Assembly (NCBI RefSeq): GCF_029892685.1
Contig: NZ_JARXVD010000016.1
Span: 85,409 to 149,408, forward strand
DNA from: Mycobacterium sp. OTB74
GTDB lineage: Bacteria; Actinomycetota; Actinomycetes; Mycobacteriales; Mycobacteriaceae
Direction: 5' to 3'
DNA length: 64,000 nucleotides
Shown here: in pieces, positions 9,223 to 18,098 of the stretch
How the letters are laid out: every line of letters starts with the position of its first letter
Position numbering within the stretch: position 1 is the stretch's first letter
Notes under the pieces: model-generated
Database searches by the model: none
The model's input: only the letters and a program-made list of their open reading frames with translations
What the model was told of the DNA's origin: nothing
Translations under genes and position numbers: made by a program

Positions 9223-10443
9223 ATGATGGCCCCGGGCGCCGACGCGTTCGAGGGCATCCGCGTCGTCGAATTAGCCCAGTGGGTGTTTGTTCCGGTGGCC
9301 GGAGCGCTGCTGGCCGACTGGGGTGCCGATGTCATCCGCGTCGAGCGGATCGATGGTGATCCCTACCGGGGCCTGGCGACGCAAGGGATCGGTTCGGACC
9401 GCGGGGGCATCAACTTATCGATGGCCCTGGCCAATCGTGGGAAACGTTCCTTGGCTGTCGATTTACACACCGACGAGGGTCTGGCGGTGTTGCATGACCT
9501 GCTGGCCTCCGCCGATGTGCTGCTGACCAGCTTGCGTCCCGGAGCGTTGCAGCGCCTGGGTCTGGATGCTGAGACCGTCAGGGAGCGCTACCCACAGTTG
9601 ATCTACGCCCGCGGCCACGGCTACGGGGTCCGTGGACCCGATGCCGACCACCCCGGTTACGACAGTTCAGCGTTTTGGGCTCGCGGCGGTGTGGGCCACA
9701 TTCTGACCCCCACCGACCGGGACTATCCGATCAGCCAGCGCGGCGCGATGGGTGATCGCAACGGCGCGATGTCGCTGGCGTTCGGCATCTCCGCGGCGCT
9801 GCTCAAACGGGCCCGCACGGGCGTCGGCTCGGTCGTGGATGTGTCCTTGCTGGCCACCGCCATGTGGATGTTGTCCTCCGATGTTCTGGCCGCGCTCAAC
9901 GGTGGTGAGGTCACGCCGGTGGGTGGCCGCGGTGCTCACATCAACCCCCTCACCGGCACCTACCGCACTCGCGATGGCCGTCACATCCAATTGATGTTCC
10001 TGCAACCGGATCGGTACTGGCCGTCGTTCTGCGCCCTCATCGAGCGGCCAGATCTGTTGGCGGACCCGCGTTTTGCCGATATGGCCGCCCGGCGGGCCCA
10101 CTGCGCCGAATTTGTTGCTGCGCTCGATGAGGTGTTCGCCGAGCGCACCCTGGCCCAATGGAAAGATCTTCTGTCGCATTTGGATGCGCCGTGGGCGCCG
10201 CTGCAGTCGATTCACGAGGTCATCACAGATCCGCAGGTGCTCGCCAACTCCTATGTCGGCGATGTGCAGTTGGACGACGGACGTGCCTACCGACTGCCGA
10301 CCGTGCCAGTGCAGATCGATGAGCAGCCACCGGCGCTGCGTCGCGCCCCCGAACATGGCGAGCACACTGAGACGCTGCTGCTGGAACTGGGCTATGACTG
10401 GGAGCGCATCAGCGCACTGGCCTGTGCCGGGGTGATTCCGTGA
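9223..10443 (+). CDS. CaiB/BaiF-type (family III) CoA-transferase
   Basis: A 406-residue class III CoA-transferase that should move CoA between two carboxylic acids. The ATG at 9223 is taken because homology begins right after it (FEGIRVVELAQWVFVPVAG); the longer open frame upstream is a shadow of the kinase gene. The catalytic aspartate is expected at Asp178 within GAMGDRNGAM. Typical motifs LLADWGADVIRVE and NRGKRSLAVDL are present, and the length is normal for the family. It gives a second, ATP-independent way to make CoA esters beside the ligase at 4175. It ends by overlapping the DUF35 gene (GTGA). Confidence 0.9.
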   Translation: MMAPGADAFEGIRVVELAQWVFVPVAGALLADWGADVIRVERIDGDPYRGLATQGIGSDRGGINLSMALANRGKRSLAVDLHTDEGLAVLHDLLASADVLLTSLRPGALQRLGLDAETVRERYPQLIYARGHGYGVRGPDADHPGYDSSAFWARGGVGHILTPTDRDYPISQRGAMGDRNGAMSLAFGISAALLKRARTGVGSVVDVSLLATAMWMLSSDVLAALNGGEVTPVGGRGAHINPLTGTYRTRDGRHIQLMFLQPDRYWPSFCALIERPDLLADPRFADMAARRAHCAEFVAALDEVFAERTLAQWKDLLSHLDAPWAPLQSIHEVITDPQVLANSYVGDVQLDDGRAYRLPTVPVQIDEQPPALRRAPEHGEHTETLLLELGYDWERISALACAGVIP

Positions 10444-10859
10444 GCGCGCCGCGGCCCGTGCCGGTGCCCGACGAGACCTCAGCGCCGTTCTGGGCCGCGG
10501 CCGCCGCACATCAGCTGGTGGTGGCGCAGTGCTCGCGATGCGGGGTACGGACCCTGCCCCCCGATGTGGTGTGCACGAGCTGCGGCAGTACCGAACCGGC
10601 CATGCGCTACACGCCGATCGACGGCCGCGCCATCATCAGATCCTGGACCGTGGTGCGCAAGGCATTGCTCCCAGGGTTCGCCGAGGATCTGCCGTTCGTG
10701 TTGGTGGACGCCGAACTCATCGAGGCACCCGGGCTGCGGATCATTGGACGCCTGCTTGATGGGCCGGATGCCGAGCTGAGGCTGGGCGCCGCGTTGGTGT
10801 GCGCGTTCGAAGACGTCACGGCCGGTGTGTCGATACCAGCATTCGAGCTGGCCCCATGA
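10440..10859 (+). CDS. DUF35 OB-fold/zinc-ribbon protein, partner of the thiolase-like gene
   Basis: A 139-residue protein with an N-terminal helix, a rubredoxin-like zinc ribbon (Cys31, Cys34, Cys45, Cys48) and an OB-fold domain. It starts with GTG, overlapping the CoA-transferase stop. DUF35 proteins usually pair with thiolase-superfamily proteins, and the thiolase-like gene here follows with a four-base overlap. In steroid side-chain degradation such a pair (Ltp2 with the DUF35 domain of ChsH2) forms an aldolase; the same arrangement suggests a complex, but the substrate is unknown. Confidence 0.85.
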   Translation: MSAPRPVPVPDETSAPFWAAAAAHQLVVAQCSRCGVRTLPPDVVCTSCGSTEPAMRYTPIDGRAIIRSWTVVRKALLPGFAEDLPFVLVDAELIEAPGLRIIGRLLDGPDAELRLGAALVCAFEDVTAGVSIPAFELAP

Positions 10860-12046
10860 GCGTGGACGGCCCGCGCGCCGCAGTCATCGGATACGCCCAC
10901 AGCGCCGTGCGCCGCGGCGGCGTCGCGCTGGGATCACTGGCCGTGCAGACGGCCCGCACCGCCATCGCCGACGCGGGCCTGCGCGTCGACCAGATCGACG
11001 GATTCGTCGGTTCGGCGCTGCTGCCCACCGCCGGCGCCCACGCGATCGTCGACGGCCTGAGCACCGTGTCCTCAGCGTGGCTGGCCCAACACCTGGGCGC
11101 CGACCCGCGCTATGTCGCCGGATTCGACGGTATCGGCCAACTCGTGGGATCAGTGGCCATGGCGGTCAACGCCATCGGCGCCGGCGCCGCCAACTATGTG
11201 GTAGTACACCGTGCTTTACACAACCCGGCGGGCACCTATCACGGCAACCCGATGCACCAAGCCCGGGGCCATCAGCAGTGGACCGCGCCCCAAGGGTTTT
11301 TCGGACCGCTGGCGATGATCGCCTTGCCGTACACCGAATACCTACAACGCTATGGCGCCCAACGGGAATCGATGGCCGCGGTGGTGGTTGAGGCCCGCAA
11401 GAACGGCGCCACGATTCCCTGGTCCTACTGGTATGGCAAGCCACTGTCGGCTCAGGACTACCTGAGCGCTGATCCGTTGTTCGACCCGGTCTGCCGATAC
11501 GACTGCGACATCCCCGTCGATGGGGTGGCCACCTTCGTATTGACCTCCCCGCAGCGCGCCGCCGATGGCCCGCACCGGCCCGTCTACGTTGCCGGATACG
11601 CCAATTCAGCGCCACCGCGCGGCCGTATGCCCCAGCACTGGCCACTGGACGACATCATGGCCGGCGGCGCCCAGACCGTGAAAAGGCTCTGGGAAAACAC
11701 CGGTTTGAGCATTGATCAGATCGACCTGCCCCAGCTCTACGACGGATTCTCCCCGCTGGTGTGGTTCTGGCTGGAGGCGCTGGGGATCTGCCCCGTCGGT
11801 CAAGCACATCACTTCGCCGCCACCGGCGGAATCAACGCTGACGACGCCGCGGCGATCCCGGCCCTCAGCGGCGGAGGCGCGCTGGGAAACGGTCGGATGC
11901 ATGGGATTCCACAAATGCTGGAGTGCTATCTGCAACTGTCCGGCCGCGCCGGAGTGCGCCAGCGACCCGCTGTTGACACAGCGCTTGCGTGTCATTCCTC
12001 GCCGCACTACGGCGGTGCGGTCGCGTACACAATCCATCCCAAATAA
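10856..12046 (+). CDS. Thiolase-superfamily protein (lipid-transfer / Ltp2-like), possible aldolase
   Basis: A 396-residue thiolase-fold protein. Its N-terminus (AAVIGYAHSAVRRGG) and its C-terminus with CHSSPHYGGAVAYTIH resemble SCP-x/Ltp-type proteins. The segment where condensing thiolases have a nucleophilic Cys reads GFDGIGQLVGS and has no cysteine. It is therefore unlikely to be an ordinary thiolase. Ltp2-type aldolases also lack classic thiolase chemistry and cleave a 3-hydroxyacyl-CoA by retro-aldol reaction; with the adjacent DUF35 gene this is the best guess. The adjacent aldehyde dehydrogenase could take an aldehyde product. Confidence 0.82.
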   Translation: MSVDGPRAAVIGYAHSAVRRGGVALGSLAVQTARTAIADAGLRVDQIDGFVGSALLPTAGAHAIVDGLSTVSSAWLAQHLGADPRYVAGFDGIGQLVGSVAMAVNAIGAGAANYVVVHRALHNPAGTYHGNPMHQARGHQQWTAPQGFFGPLAMIALPYTEYLQRYGAQRESMAAVVVEARKNGATIPWSYWYGKPLSAQDYLSADPLFDPVCRYDCDIPVDGVATFVLTSPQRAADGPHRPVYVAGYANSAPPRGRMPQHWPLDDIMAGGAQTVKRLWENTGLSIDQIDLPQLYDGFSPLVWFWLEALGICPVGQAHHFAATGGINADDAAAIPALSGGGALGNGRMHGIPQMLECYLQLSGRAGVRQRPAVDTALACHSSPHYGGAVAYTIHPK

Positions 12047-12073
12047 TAGTTGCAATGGTGTTTGAACAAGAAT

Positions 12074-12086
12074 ACAGTTCTACTGT
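12074..12086. promoter_or_regulatory. Short inverted repeat before the aldehyde dehydrogenase
   Basis: ACAGT-tct-ACTGT, a perfect 5-bp inverted repeat in the 62-base gap between the thiolase-like and aldehyde dehydrogenase genes. Its function is unknown and it may be chance. An AGGGAG sequence at about 12097-12102 lies six bases before a TTG codon (12109) and is the reason for choosing that start. Confidence 0.25.
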
Positions 12087-12108
12087 TACCAGTGTTAGGG
12101 AGTCGAAG

Positions 12109-13578
12109 TTGACTGTGACGTTCGAAGATCGCTCGTATGTCGCGGGGGGTTGGGTCGCCGGCGACGAGGTCGTGACGGTGGAAAACCCGGCCGACGAATC
12201 GGTGTTCGCCCACATCGGGGCCACTCCGCTGTCGGACTTTGAGCGCGCGATTCTGTGCGCCCGGGGCGCCTTCGACGAGGGGGTATGGGCGAACAAGCCG
12301 GCCGCCGAGCGTGCCGAAACCTTGCGTTTCTTCATCGATTACGTGCAGGCCGCCGGGCCGAAGCTCATCGAAGTACTGGTGGGCGAATCCGGTCAGCCGA
12401 CCCGTTTCGCCGAAATGACCCAGCTGCACGCCGGACTGGCGATAGCCCGCGGCACGATCGACCTGTATCTGTCGATGCACCACGAGCAGCACAGCCCGGT
12501 GCCCGTCGACGACCTGGTGCGCGGCCGCGTGGCCCTGAGCATCCGCCGACACGAACCGGTCGGTGTCGTTGCGGCGATCACCCCGTACAACGCGGCCCTG
12601 ATCATGGGGCTGCAGAAGATCATTCCGGCTCTCATCGCGGGCAACTCGGTCATTGTGCGACCCAGCCCGCTGACCCCCCTGTCGTCGCTGATCTTCGGCC
12701 AGGCCGCCGAAGCTGCCGGGATTCCCGCCGGCGTGTTGAGCGTCGTCGTCGAATCAGGCACGGCGGGAGCCGAACTGCTCACCAGTCACCCTGCAGTGGA
12801 CATGGTCTCGTTTACCGGCTCTACGGCGGCCGGCCGTAAAATTCTGGCCCAAGCCGCACCCACGGTGAAGCGAGTGTCGTTGGAGCTGGGCGGAAAATCG
12901 GCGCAGATCTATCTGCCCGATGCGGTGCATCGGGCACCGTTCGGCGCGGCCGCGGTGGTGGCGAACACCGCGGGTCAGGCCTGTGTGGCGGCCACCCGGA
13001 TGCTGGTGCCGATGGACGCCAAGGACGAGGTGGTCGCCGCGGTCAGCGCCACCTACCGCGCGATGGTCGTTGGGGCACCGAATGATCCGGCTGCGTCGTT
13101 GGGTCCGCTGATCGGATCTGCTGCCCGCGATCGGTGCGAAAAGATCGTGAACGCCGCTCAGGAGCACGGCGGCGTGCTTGCCTGTGGGGGTGGGCGCCCG
13201 GCAGGTCTGGACCGTGGCTACTACTTCGAGCCGACCGTACTGGACTTGCCCGATAATGCCAATCCTGCTGCACAGGAAGAGATTTTTGGGCCGATCATCG
13301 CGGTGATGGGGTATCGCGACCTCGATCATGCCATCGCTATCGCCAACGACAGCCCCTACGGGCTGTCGGGACAGGTGTACGGCGCAGATGTGTCGGCGGC
13401 GGTTGCCGTGGCGCGGCGGCTGCGCAGCGGCGCGGTCAACGTGAACACCGCGGTGTTCAGTGCTTACGCGCCCAGCGGTGGGTACAAGCAGAGCGGTCTG
13501 GGGCGCGAACGGGGCCCCGACGGCATCAGGGAATTTCAGGAAGTCAAACACATGTCGATAGGAGAACTTTCGCGATGA
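12109..13578 (+). CDS. Aldehyde dehydrogenase (NAD(P)+-dependent family)
   Basis: A 489-residue aldehyde dehydrogenase. Catalytic Cys292 lies in AGQACVAATR, the general base Glu259 in LELGGKS, and the oxyanion Asn in TPYNAAL; the EIFGPI segment near the C-terminus is also present. All catalytic residues are intact. The TTG at 12109 has a good AGGGAG site and gives the usual N-terminal length; an ATG at 12055 is the alternative. It should oxidise an aldehyde from the pathway to the acid, possibly the product of the thiolase-like/DUF35 pair. The stop overlaps the amidohydrolase start by ATGA. Confidence 0.9.
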   Translation: MTVTFEDRSYVAGGWVAGDEVVTVENPADESVFAHIGATPLSDFERAILCARGAFDEGVWANKPAAERAETLRFFIDYVQAAGPKLIEVLVGESGQPTRFAEMTQLHAGLAIARGTIDLYLSMHHEQHSPVPVDDLVRGRVALSIRRHEPVGVVAAITPYNAALIMGLQKIIPALIAGNSVIVRPSPLTPLSSLIFGQAAEAAGIPAGVLSVVVESGTAGAELLTSHPAVDMVSFTGSTAAGRKILAQAAPTVKRVSLELGGKSAQIYLPDAVHRAPFGAAAVVANTAGQACVAATRMLVPMDAKDEVVAAVSATYRAMVVGAPNDPAASLGPLIGSAARDRCEKIVNAAQEHGGVLACGGGRPAGLDRGYYFEPTVLDLPDNANPAAQEEIFGPIIAVMGYRDLDHAIAIANDSPYGLSGQVYGADVSAAVAVARRLRSGAVNVNTAVFSAYAPSGGYKQSGLGRERGPDGIREFQEVKHMSIGELSR

Positions 13579-14825
13579 CTATCACTGCTCCGCGCACCGA
13601 TGCGGCCGCCGACACTGGCGCCGCATACGATTTGAACTGGCTGATCTCGGTTGACGACCACATCCTTGAGCCGCCCACCTTGTGGGTCGATCGTGTTGCG
13701 GCCAAAGACCGCGACAGGGCCCCTCACATGGAGGCCGGGGACAACGGTGTGGACATGTGGGTCTACGACGGCAAGCGCTACCCCAACTCGGGACTATCGG
13801 CGGTGGTCGGCAAATCAAAAGAAGAGTTCAGCCCTGAGCCGCTGTCGTATGCCGAGATGCGGCCCGGGTGTTACGACGCCAAAGCACGCGTGGAAGACAT
13901 GGACCGCTCGGGTGTGCTTGCCTCGCTGTGTTTTCCGACCATCACCCGATTCTGCGGACAGCTGTTCATGGAGGCCAGTGACCGTGAATTCGGTTTCCAA
14001 TGCCTGCAGCACTACAACGACTGGCTCGTTGAGGAATGGTGCGGCGCCGCCCCGGGACGCTACATCCCGCTGATGCTCATCCCCATGTGGGACCCGCAGC
14101 TCGCCGCCAAAGAGATGGAGCGGATGGCCGCGCGCGGCGTGACGACCTTTGCATTTTCGGAAAACCCAGAACCTTTGGGGCTGCCCACAATCCATGACGC
14201 CGACGGCTATTGGGAGCCTGTGATGGCCGCGGCCAACGACTTGGAGATGGTGGTCAGCATGCATGTGGGATCGTCCTCGCAGTTGCCCAAGATCTGCACC
14301 GACGCACCGTTCATGGCCAACCTCACCTGGGGTGCGTCGCGGACCTCCGGGACCATGTTGTCCTGGCTGTTCAGCGGGATGTTCCAGCGCTATCCGAAGC
14401 TGAAGATCGCGCTGTCCGAGGGTGAGGTCGGCTGGATGCCCTACTTCCTGGAGCGCGCCGAGCAGGTGCTCGACAAGCAGCGTTACTGGGTGATGCGCGG
14501 AGCCAAATTCGACACGCACGCCGGGGCCGGCAAGGCGATAGATCTGGACACCCTGGACATCCGTGAGACCTTCCGCAATCACATCTACGGCTGCATCATC
14601 GAAGACCGGCACGCGCTCAAGAGCCTCGAAGAACTCGGCGAGGACAACATCATGTGTGAAACCGACTATCCCCATTCGGATTCGACGTGGCCCGACTGCA
14701 TCGACGTGGCCCGCAACACGATGCGTGAACTGCCAGAGGCTGTGCAGTACAAGCTGCTGCGCGGCAACGCCGAGCGGTTGTACCGCTTCACCCCTGCAGC
14801 ACCACCTGTGTCGGCGCGCGCATGA
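13575..14825 (+). CDS. Amidohydrolase-family protein (amidohydrolase 2 type)
   Basis: A 416-residue TIM-barrel metal hydrolase or decarboxylase of the ACMSD/amidohydrolase-2 group. The first metal motif is SVDDHILEPP (Asp-x-His). Others are HVGSS, LSEGEVGWMPYFLERA and CETDYPHSDSTWP, the last supplying the C-terminal Asp. It is clearly paralogous to 55508-56791, sharing RPGCYDAKARVEDMDRSG-type blocks, LQHYNDW and EEWCGA. Related enzymes hydrolyse ring-opened or amide intermediates, or decarboxylate aromatic acids. The gene overlaps both neighbours by four bases, which places it firmly in the operon. Confidence 0.87.
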   Translation: MTITAPRTDAAADTGAAYDLNWLISVDDHILEPPTLWVDRVAAKDRDRAPHMEAGDNGVDMWVYDGKRYPNSGLSAVVGKSKEEFSPEPLSYAEMRPGCYDAKARVEDMDRSGVLASLCFPTITRFCGQLFMEASDREFGFQCLQHYNDWLVEEWCGAAPGRYIPLMLIPMWDPQLAAKEMERMAARGVTTFAFSENPEPLGLPTIHDADGYWEPVMAAANDLEMVVSMHVGSSSQLPKICTDAPFMANLTWGASRTSGTMLSWLFSGMFQRYPKLKIALSEGEVGWMPYFLERAEQVLDKQRYWVMRGAKFDTHAGAGKAIDLDTLDIRETFRNHIYGCIIEDRHALKSLEELGEDNIMCETDYPHSDSTWPDCIDVARNTMRELPEAVQYKLLRGNAERLYRFTPAAPPVSARA

Positions 14826-15607
14826 GTGCGGTGCTCGCCGGCAAAAGTGCCATCGTCACCGGCGCAGGATCAGGCGTCGGGCGCGCCTCGGCGGTCCGAT
14901 TCGCCGAGCAGGGCGCCCGCGTCGTGGTCGCCGACATCGACCTGGAACACGCCAAACAGACCGTGCGGCTCATCGAGGCCGCCGGTGGGACTGCGGTACC
15001 GGTGGGTGTCGATGTCGCCGACGAGCCACAAGTGCAAGCCATGATCGCCGCTGCCGTCGAGCAGTTTGGTCGACTGGACATCGTGTTCAACAACGTGGGA
15101 ATACCGACACCTCGGCTGGGCATGGCCTTCGAAGAGCACACTTTGGAGGACTTCAACCGGCTGGTCGCGGTGAATCTGGGTGGGGTGTTCCTGGGTTGCA
15201 AATACGGTGTGCTGCAGTTCAAAGCACAAGGTGACGGTGGGGTGATCCTGAACACCGCCTCTGTCGCGGGGCTGGTGGCCTGGGGCGGTTCGGTGTACGG
15301 CGCCACCAAAGGCGGTGTGCTGCAGCTGACTCGCGCCGTCGCGGTGGAGGCCGCTCCGTTCGGTATTCGGGTCAACGCCATCTGCCCGGCGGCGATGCCG
15401 CTGACCGGGTTCATGGCTGCGGGGGGTCTGCAGGTCGATGAGTGTCAGCGGGCCGGCATGGCCGAGAAGGTGGGCGCCCAACATCCGCTAGGTCGGGCGA
15501 TCACCGCCGAAGACTGCGCCGAGGCGGCGTTGTACTTGGTGTCCGACGCCGCGCGCAACATCACCGGTGTCGCGCTGCCCGTCGACGGCGGATATGTGGC
15601 GAAATGA
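14822..15607 (+). CDS. Short-chain dehydrogenase/reductase
   Basis: A 261-residue classical SDR of FabG type. The NAD(P) loop is TGAGSGVGRA, followed by NNVG, the catalytic Ser in NTASVAG and Tyr-x3-Lys in YGATKGG. An acidic residue after strand 2 (VADIDLE) favours NAD(H). It should interconvert a hydroxyl and a keto group on a pathway intermediate. ATGA overlaps at both ends tie it to the amidohydrolase and P450 genes. Confidence 0.9.
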   Translation: MSAVLAGKSAIVTGAGSGVGRASAVRFAEQGARVVVADIDLEHAKQTVRLIEAAGGTAVPVGVDVADEPQVQAMIAAAVEQFGRLDIVFNNVGIPTPRLGMAFEEHTLEDFNRLVAVNLGGVFLGCKYGVLQFKAQGDGGVILNTASVAGLVAWGGSVYGATKGGVLQLTRAVAVEAAPFGIRVNAICPAAMPLTGFMAAGGLQVDECQRAGMAEKVGAQHPLGRAITAEDCAEAALYLVSDAARNITGVALPVDGGYVAK

Positions 15608-16857
15608 CCGCACCCACACTGGACCGTGACCAGCTGCGCGAATTATTCGACCTGCGTAGCTCCTACAACGCCTTCAGCGGCGGAACGTATCACGATGACC
15701 CCTACCCGCAGTGGCACCGGTTGCGTGAGCAGGGACCGGTTCTGGTCGGCACCCTGCATGAGCTGACCGGCTGCACCGGCACGATGTATTTCCATGGGCT
15801 GCCGTTTCCCGATCGGCCGCACTTCACGCTGTTCGACTACGACACATGTTTTGCCGCCCACCGCGATCCGGAGGTTTTCGCCTCCGCAGCCGAACCGGTT
15901 GATCTGGACAGTGGGCCGCTGAGCATCACCAACAGCATGTTGTCGATGGACGGTGCTCAACATAAGCGCTACCGCGCCCTGGTTCAGCCCTCGTTCGTGT
16001 CGTCGAACGGAAAATGGTGGGCGCACAACTGGATCGCCGACACCGTGCAGCTGCTACTCGACGGGTTCGCCCGAGACGGCCGGGCCGAACTCAATGTCGA
16101 TTTCTGCGCGGCGATCCCGATCCTGACCATTACCGGCAGTTTCGGTCTGCCTGTTGAGCAGGCCCTCGAAGTGCGTTCAGCATTGTCCAGCAACCCGGCC
16201 CGGGTGATCGAGTTGATCCGCCCCGTGATTGAGGCCCGGCGCCACGAACCGCAGGACGACCTCATCAGTGTGCTGCTGGCGGCCGAGATCACCGACGACG
16301 ACGGCAACGTCACGCATCTGACCGACCGGGAGATCGACTCGTTTGTGCTGCTGTTGCTGGGCGCGGGCTCGGGCACCACCTGGAAGCAGATGGGCACCAC
16401 CGTGACCGCGCTGCTGCAGCGGCCCGACATGCTCGACGCGGTCCGTCACGACCGTTCGCTGCTGCGGGCGGCGATCGAGGAGTCGGTGCGCTGGATGCCG
16501 ACCGATCCGATGTTCTCGCGGTGGGTGGCCTGCGACACCGAACTTGGCGGTGTGCGGATACCGGCCGGGTCGATCGTGCACATGAACATCGGCGCGGCCA
16601 ATCGTGATCCCGCCCGCTGGGATCGCCCCGACGAGTACGACATCACCCGTCCGCTGCGGCCCAACCTCGGGTTCGGTCAGGGCGCGCACATCTGTCTGGG
16701 GATGCATGTGGCCCGCGCTGAAATGGTCACCGCGATCAGCGCCCTGCTCGATCGGCTGCCCAACCTGCGGTTGGACCCGGACGCCGAGGCACCGCGGTTC
16801 ATCGGCCTGTATGAACGTGGCGCCACCGCCATACCCGTCCTATTCGATCCCGCATGA
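15604..16857 (+). CDS. Cytochrome P450 with an atypical I-helix
   Basis: A 417-residue soluble bacterial P450. The heme-binding loop is FGQGAHICLG (Cys about 364) and the ExxR motif is EESVR. In the I-helix the usual AG-x-(D/E)-T-T reads AGSGTT, so the acidic residue of the proton-delivery pair is a glycine while the threonine stays. This might alter oxygen activation or favour a different reaction. The start overlaps the SDR stop by ATGA. A Ddn-like gene follows after ten bases. Electron donors (ferredoxin, reductase) are not in this operon. Confidence 0.9.
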   Translation: MTAPTLDRDQLRELFDLRSSYNAFSGGTYHDDPYPQWHRLREQGPVLVGTLHELTGCTGTMYFHGLPFPDRPHFTLFDYDTCFAAHRDPEVFASAAEPVDLDSGPLSITNSMLSMDGAQHKRYRALVQPSFVSSNGKWWAHNWIADTVQLLLDGFARDGRAELNVDFCAAIPILTITGSFGLPVEQALEVRSALSSNPARVIELIRPVIEARRHEPQDDLISVLLAAEITDDDGNVTHLTDREIDSFVLLLLGAGSGTTWKQMGTTVTALLQRPDMLDAVRHDRSLLRAAIEESVRWMPTDPMFSRWVACDTELGGVRIPAGSIVHMNIGAANRDPARWDRPDEYDITRPLRPNLGFGQGAHICLGMHVARAEMVTAISALLDRLPNLRLDPDAEAPRFIGLYERGATAIPVLFDPA

Positions 16858-16867
16858 AGGAGAGCCG

Positions 16868-17302
16868 ATGAGCAAACCGGTTTACACCGCACCTGACCTC
16901 GCGCTGGTCGGGCGCAACCACGTCGAGGCCTACCGCGACAGTGACGGACACACCGGATACCTGTGGAACGGCGTCCCTACATTGTTGCTGACGGTCACCG
17001 GGCGGCGCACCGGTGACGAGCGCACCAGCGCACTGATCTTCGCCCGCGACGGTCAAGACTACCTGGTCGTGGCGTCGATGGGGGGCGCCCCGCGCCACCC
17101 TGCCTGGTATCTGAACCTGCAAGCCAACCCGCGGGCCCGCATCCAGGTCAAAGACCAGCACCTCGATGTCACTGCGCACACGGCGTCGGCGGCCGACAAG
17201 CCACGGCTGTGGCAGATCGTGCGAGACGCATGGCCCAACTACGACGTGTACCAGTCACGAACCGACCGCGACATCCCCGTTGTGGTTTTGCGGCCGATAT
17301 GA
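16868..17302 (+). CDS. Deazaflavin (F420)-dependent nitroreductase-family protein, Ddn-like
   Basis: A 144-residue protein of the Ddn/FDOR-A family (PF04075) that uses F420H2 for reductions or hydrogenations. The ATG at 16868 has an AAGGAG site. Family marks are LLLTVTGRRTGDERTSAL, VVASMGGAPRHPAWYLNL and NPRARIQV. Family members reduce quinones or unsaturated lipids, or act on nitro drugs by chance. Here a reduction of a double bond in the pathway is possible. The stop overlaps the TetR start by ATGA. Confidence 0.88.
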   Translation: MSKPVYTAPDLALVGRNHVEAYRDSDGHTGYLWNGVPTLLLTVTGRRTGDERTSALIFARDGQDYLVVASMGGAPRHPAWYLNLQANPRARIQVKDQHLDVTAHTASAADKPRLWQIVRDAWPNYDVYQSRTDRDIPVVVLRPI

Positions 17303-17988
17303 CCGGCACCAGCGAAATCGCACCGACTATCATGTCTGCAATGTCCTGGGAGGAGCGAGCCTTCGAACGCTCGCCGGCGGTGCAGCGTTCGCGTGAACGC
17401 GTCGCCGCTCAGGCTCGCCTGATGCTCGATGCTGCGCACCGCTTGGTGCTGGTCAAAGGCGACGCCTTCACTACTCAGGAACTGGCCGCTGAAGCCGGCG
17501 TGGCGTTGCAGACGTTCTACCGGTACTTCGCGAGCAAGGACGAACTGCTGCTGGCCGTGCTGGGCGACTCGATGACTACCGCGTGCCGCCAATGGCGCGA
17601 AGCCGCCAGCAAGCTCGACGATCCGCTGGATCGGTTGAGGCTGTACATCGTGACGGCGCTGGAGCTTCTCGATGCCAACAACGGCGACGGCGGAGGTACC
17701 CGTTTCGTCGTCGGCGCGCACTGGCGGTTGCATCGGCAGTACCCCAAAGAACTGTTCGACGCGGAGAAGCCGTTTGTCGATCTGCTGCGCGAAGGCGTGC
17801 AAGACGCGATCGACGGCGGACGGCTCAACCCCGTGGACAGCGAATGGGATCCGTGGTTCCTCTCCGAGCTCGTTCGATCGGTTTACCACTACTACGCTTT
17901 CGCGCCACGCACCGAAGGTGACATGGATGTGGTTAAAGACCGCTTGTGGCATTTCTGCCTGACTGCCCTCGGTGGCGCTCGCGCCTGA
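17299..17988 (+). CDS. TetR/AcrR-family transcriptional regulator
   Basis: A 229-residue regulator. The N-terminal helix-turn-helix reads FTTQELAAEAGVALQTFYRYFASKDELLLAVL, a textbook TetR domain; the C-terminal helical domain would bind a ligand, perhaps an acyl-CoA. The ATG at 17299 overlaps the Ddn-like gene stop, so it is the last gene of the long plus-strand operon and a strong terminator covers its 3' end. It is the most obvious candidate to control the 4175-17988 genes. Its operator is unknown; the inverted repeat at 3967 is one possibility. Confidence 0.9.
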   Translation: MTGTSEIAPTIMSAMSWEERAFERSPAVQRSRERVAAQARLMLDAAHRLVLVKGDAFTTQELAAEAGVALQTFYRYFASKDELLLAVLGDSMTTACRQWREAASKLDDPLDRLRLYIVTALELLDANNGDGGGTRFVVGAHWRLHRQYPKELFDAEKPFVDLLREGVQDAIDGGRLNPVDSEWDPWFLSELVRSVYHYYAFAPRTEGDMDVVKDRLWHFCLTALGGARA

Positions 17989-18016
17989 GCGCCACCCTTC
18001 ACCCCCCCTTTTTTAA
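17971..18016 (+). terminator. Intrinsic (Rho-independent) terminator
   Basis: A perfect 10-bp stem, GGTGGCGCTC (17971-17980) with GAGCGCCACC (17987-17996), closes a six-base loop. A C-rich stretch and six T follow at 18009-18014. The stem lies in the last codons of the TetR gene. It is one of the clearest terminators in the window and marks the end of the 4175-17988 operon. Confidence 0.85.
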
Positions 18017-18098
18017 TAACCGCACCCGCACTGCGCGACGTCGTGGCCCCACCGGCCGTCGCCGAACCAAGCCCGTTCTGTGTTGAAAGGTTTTACAA

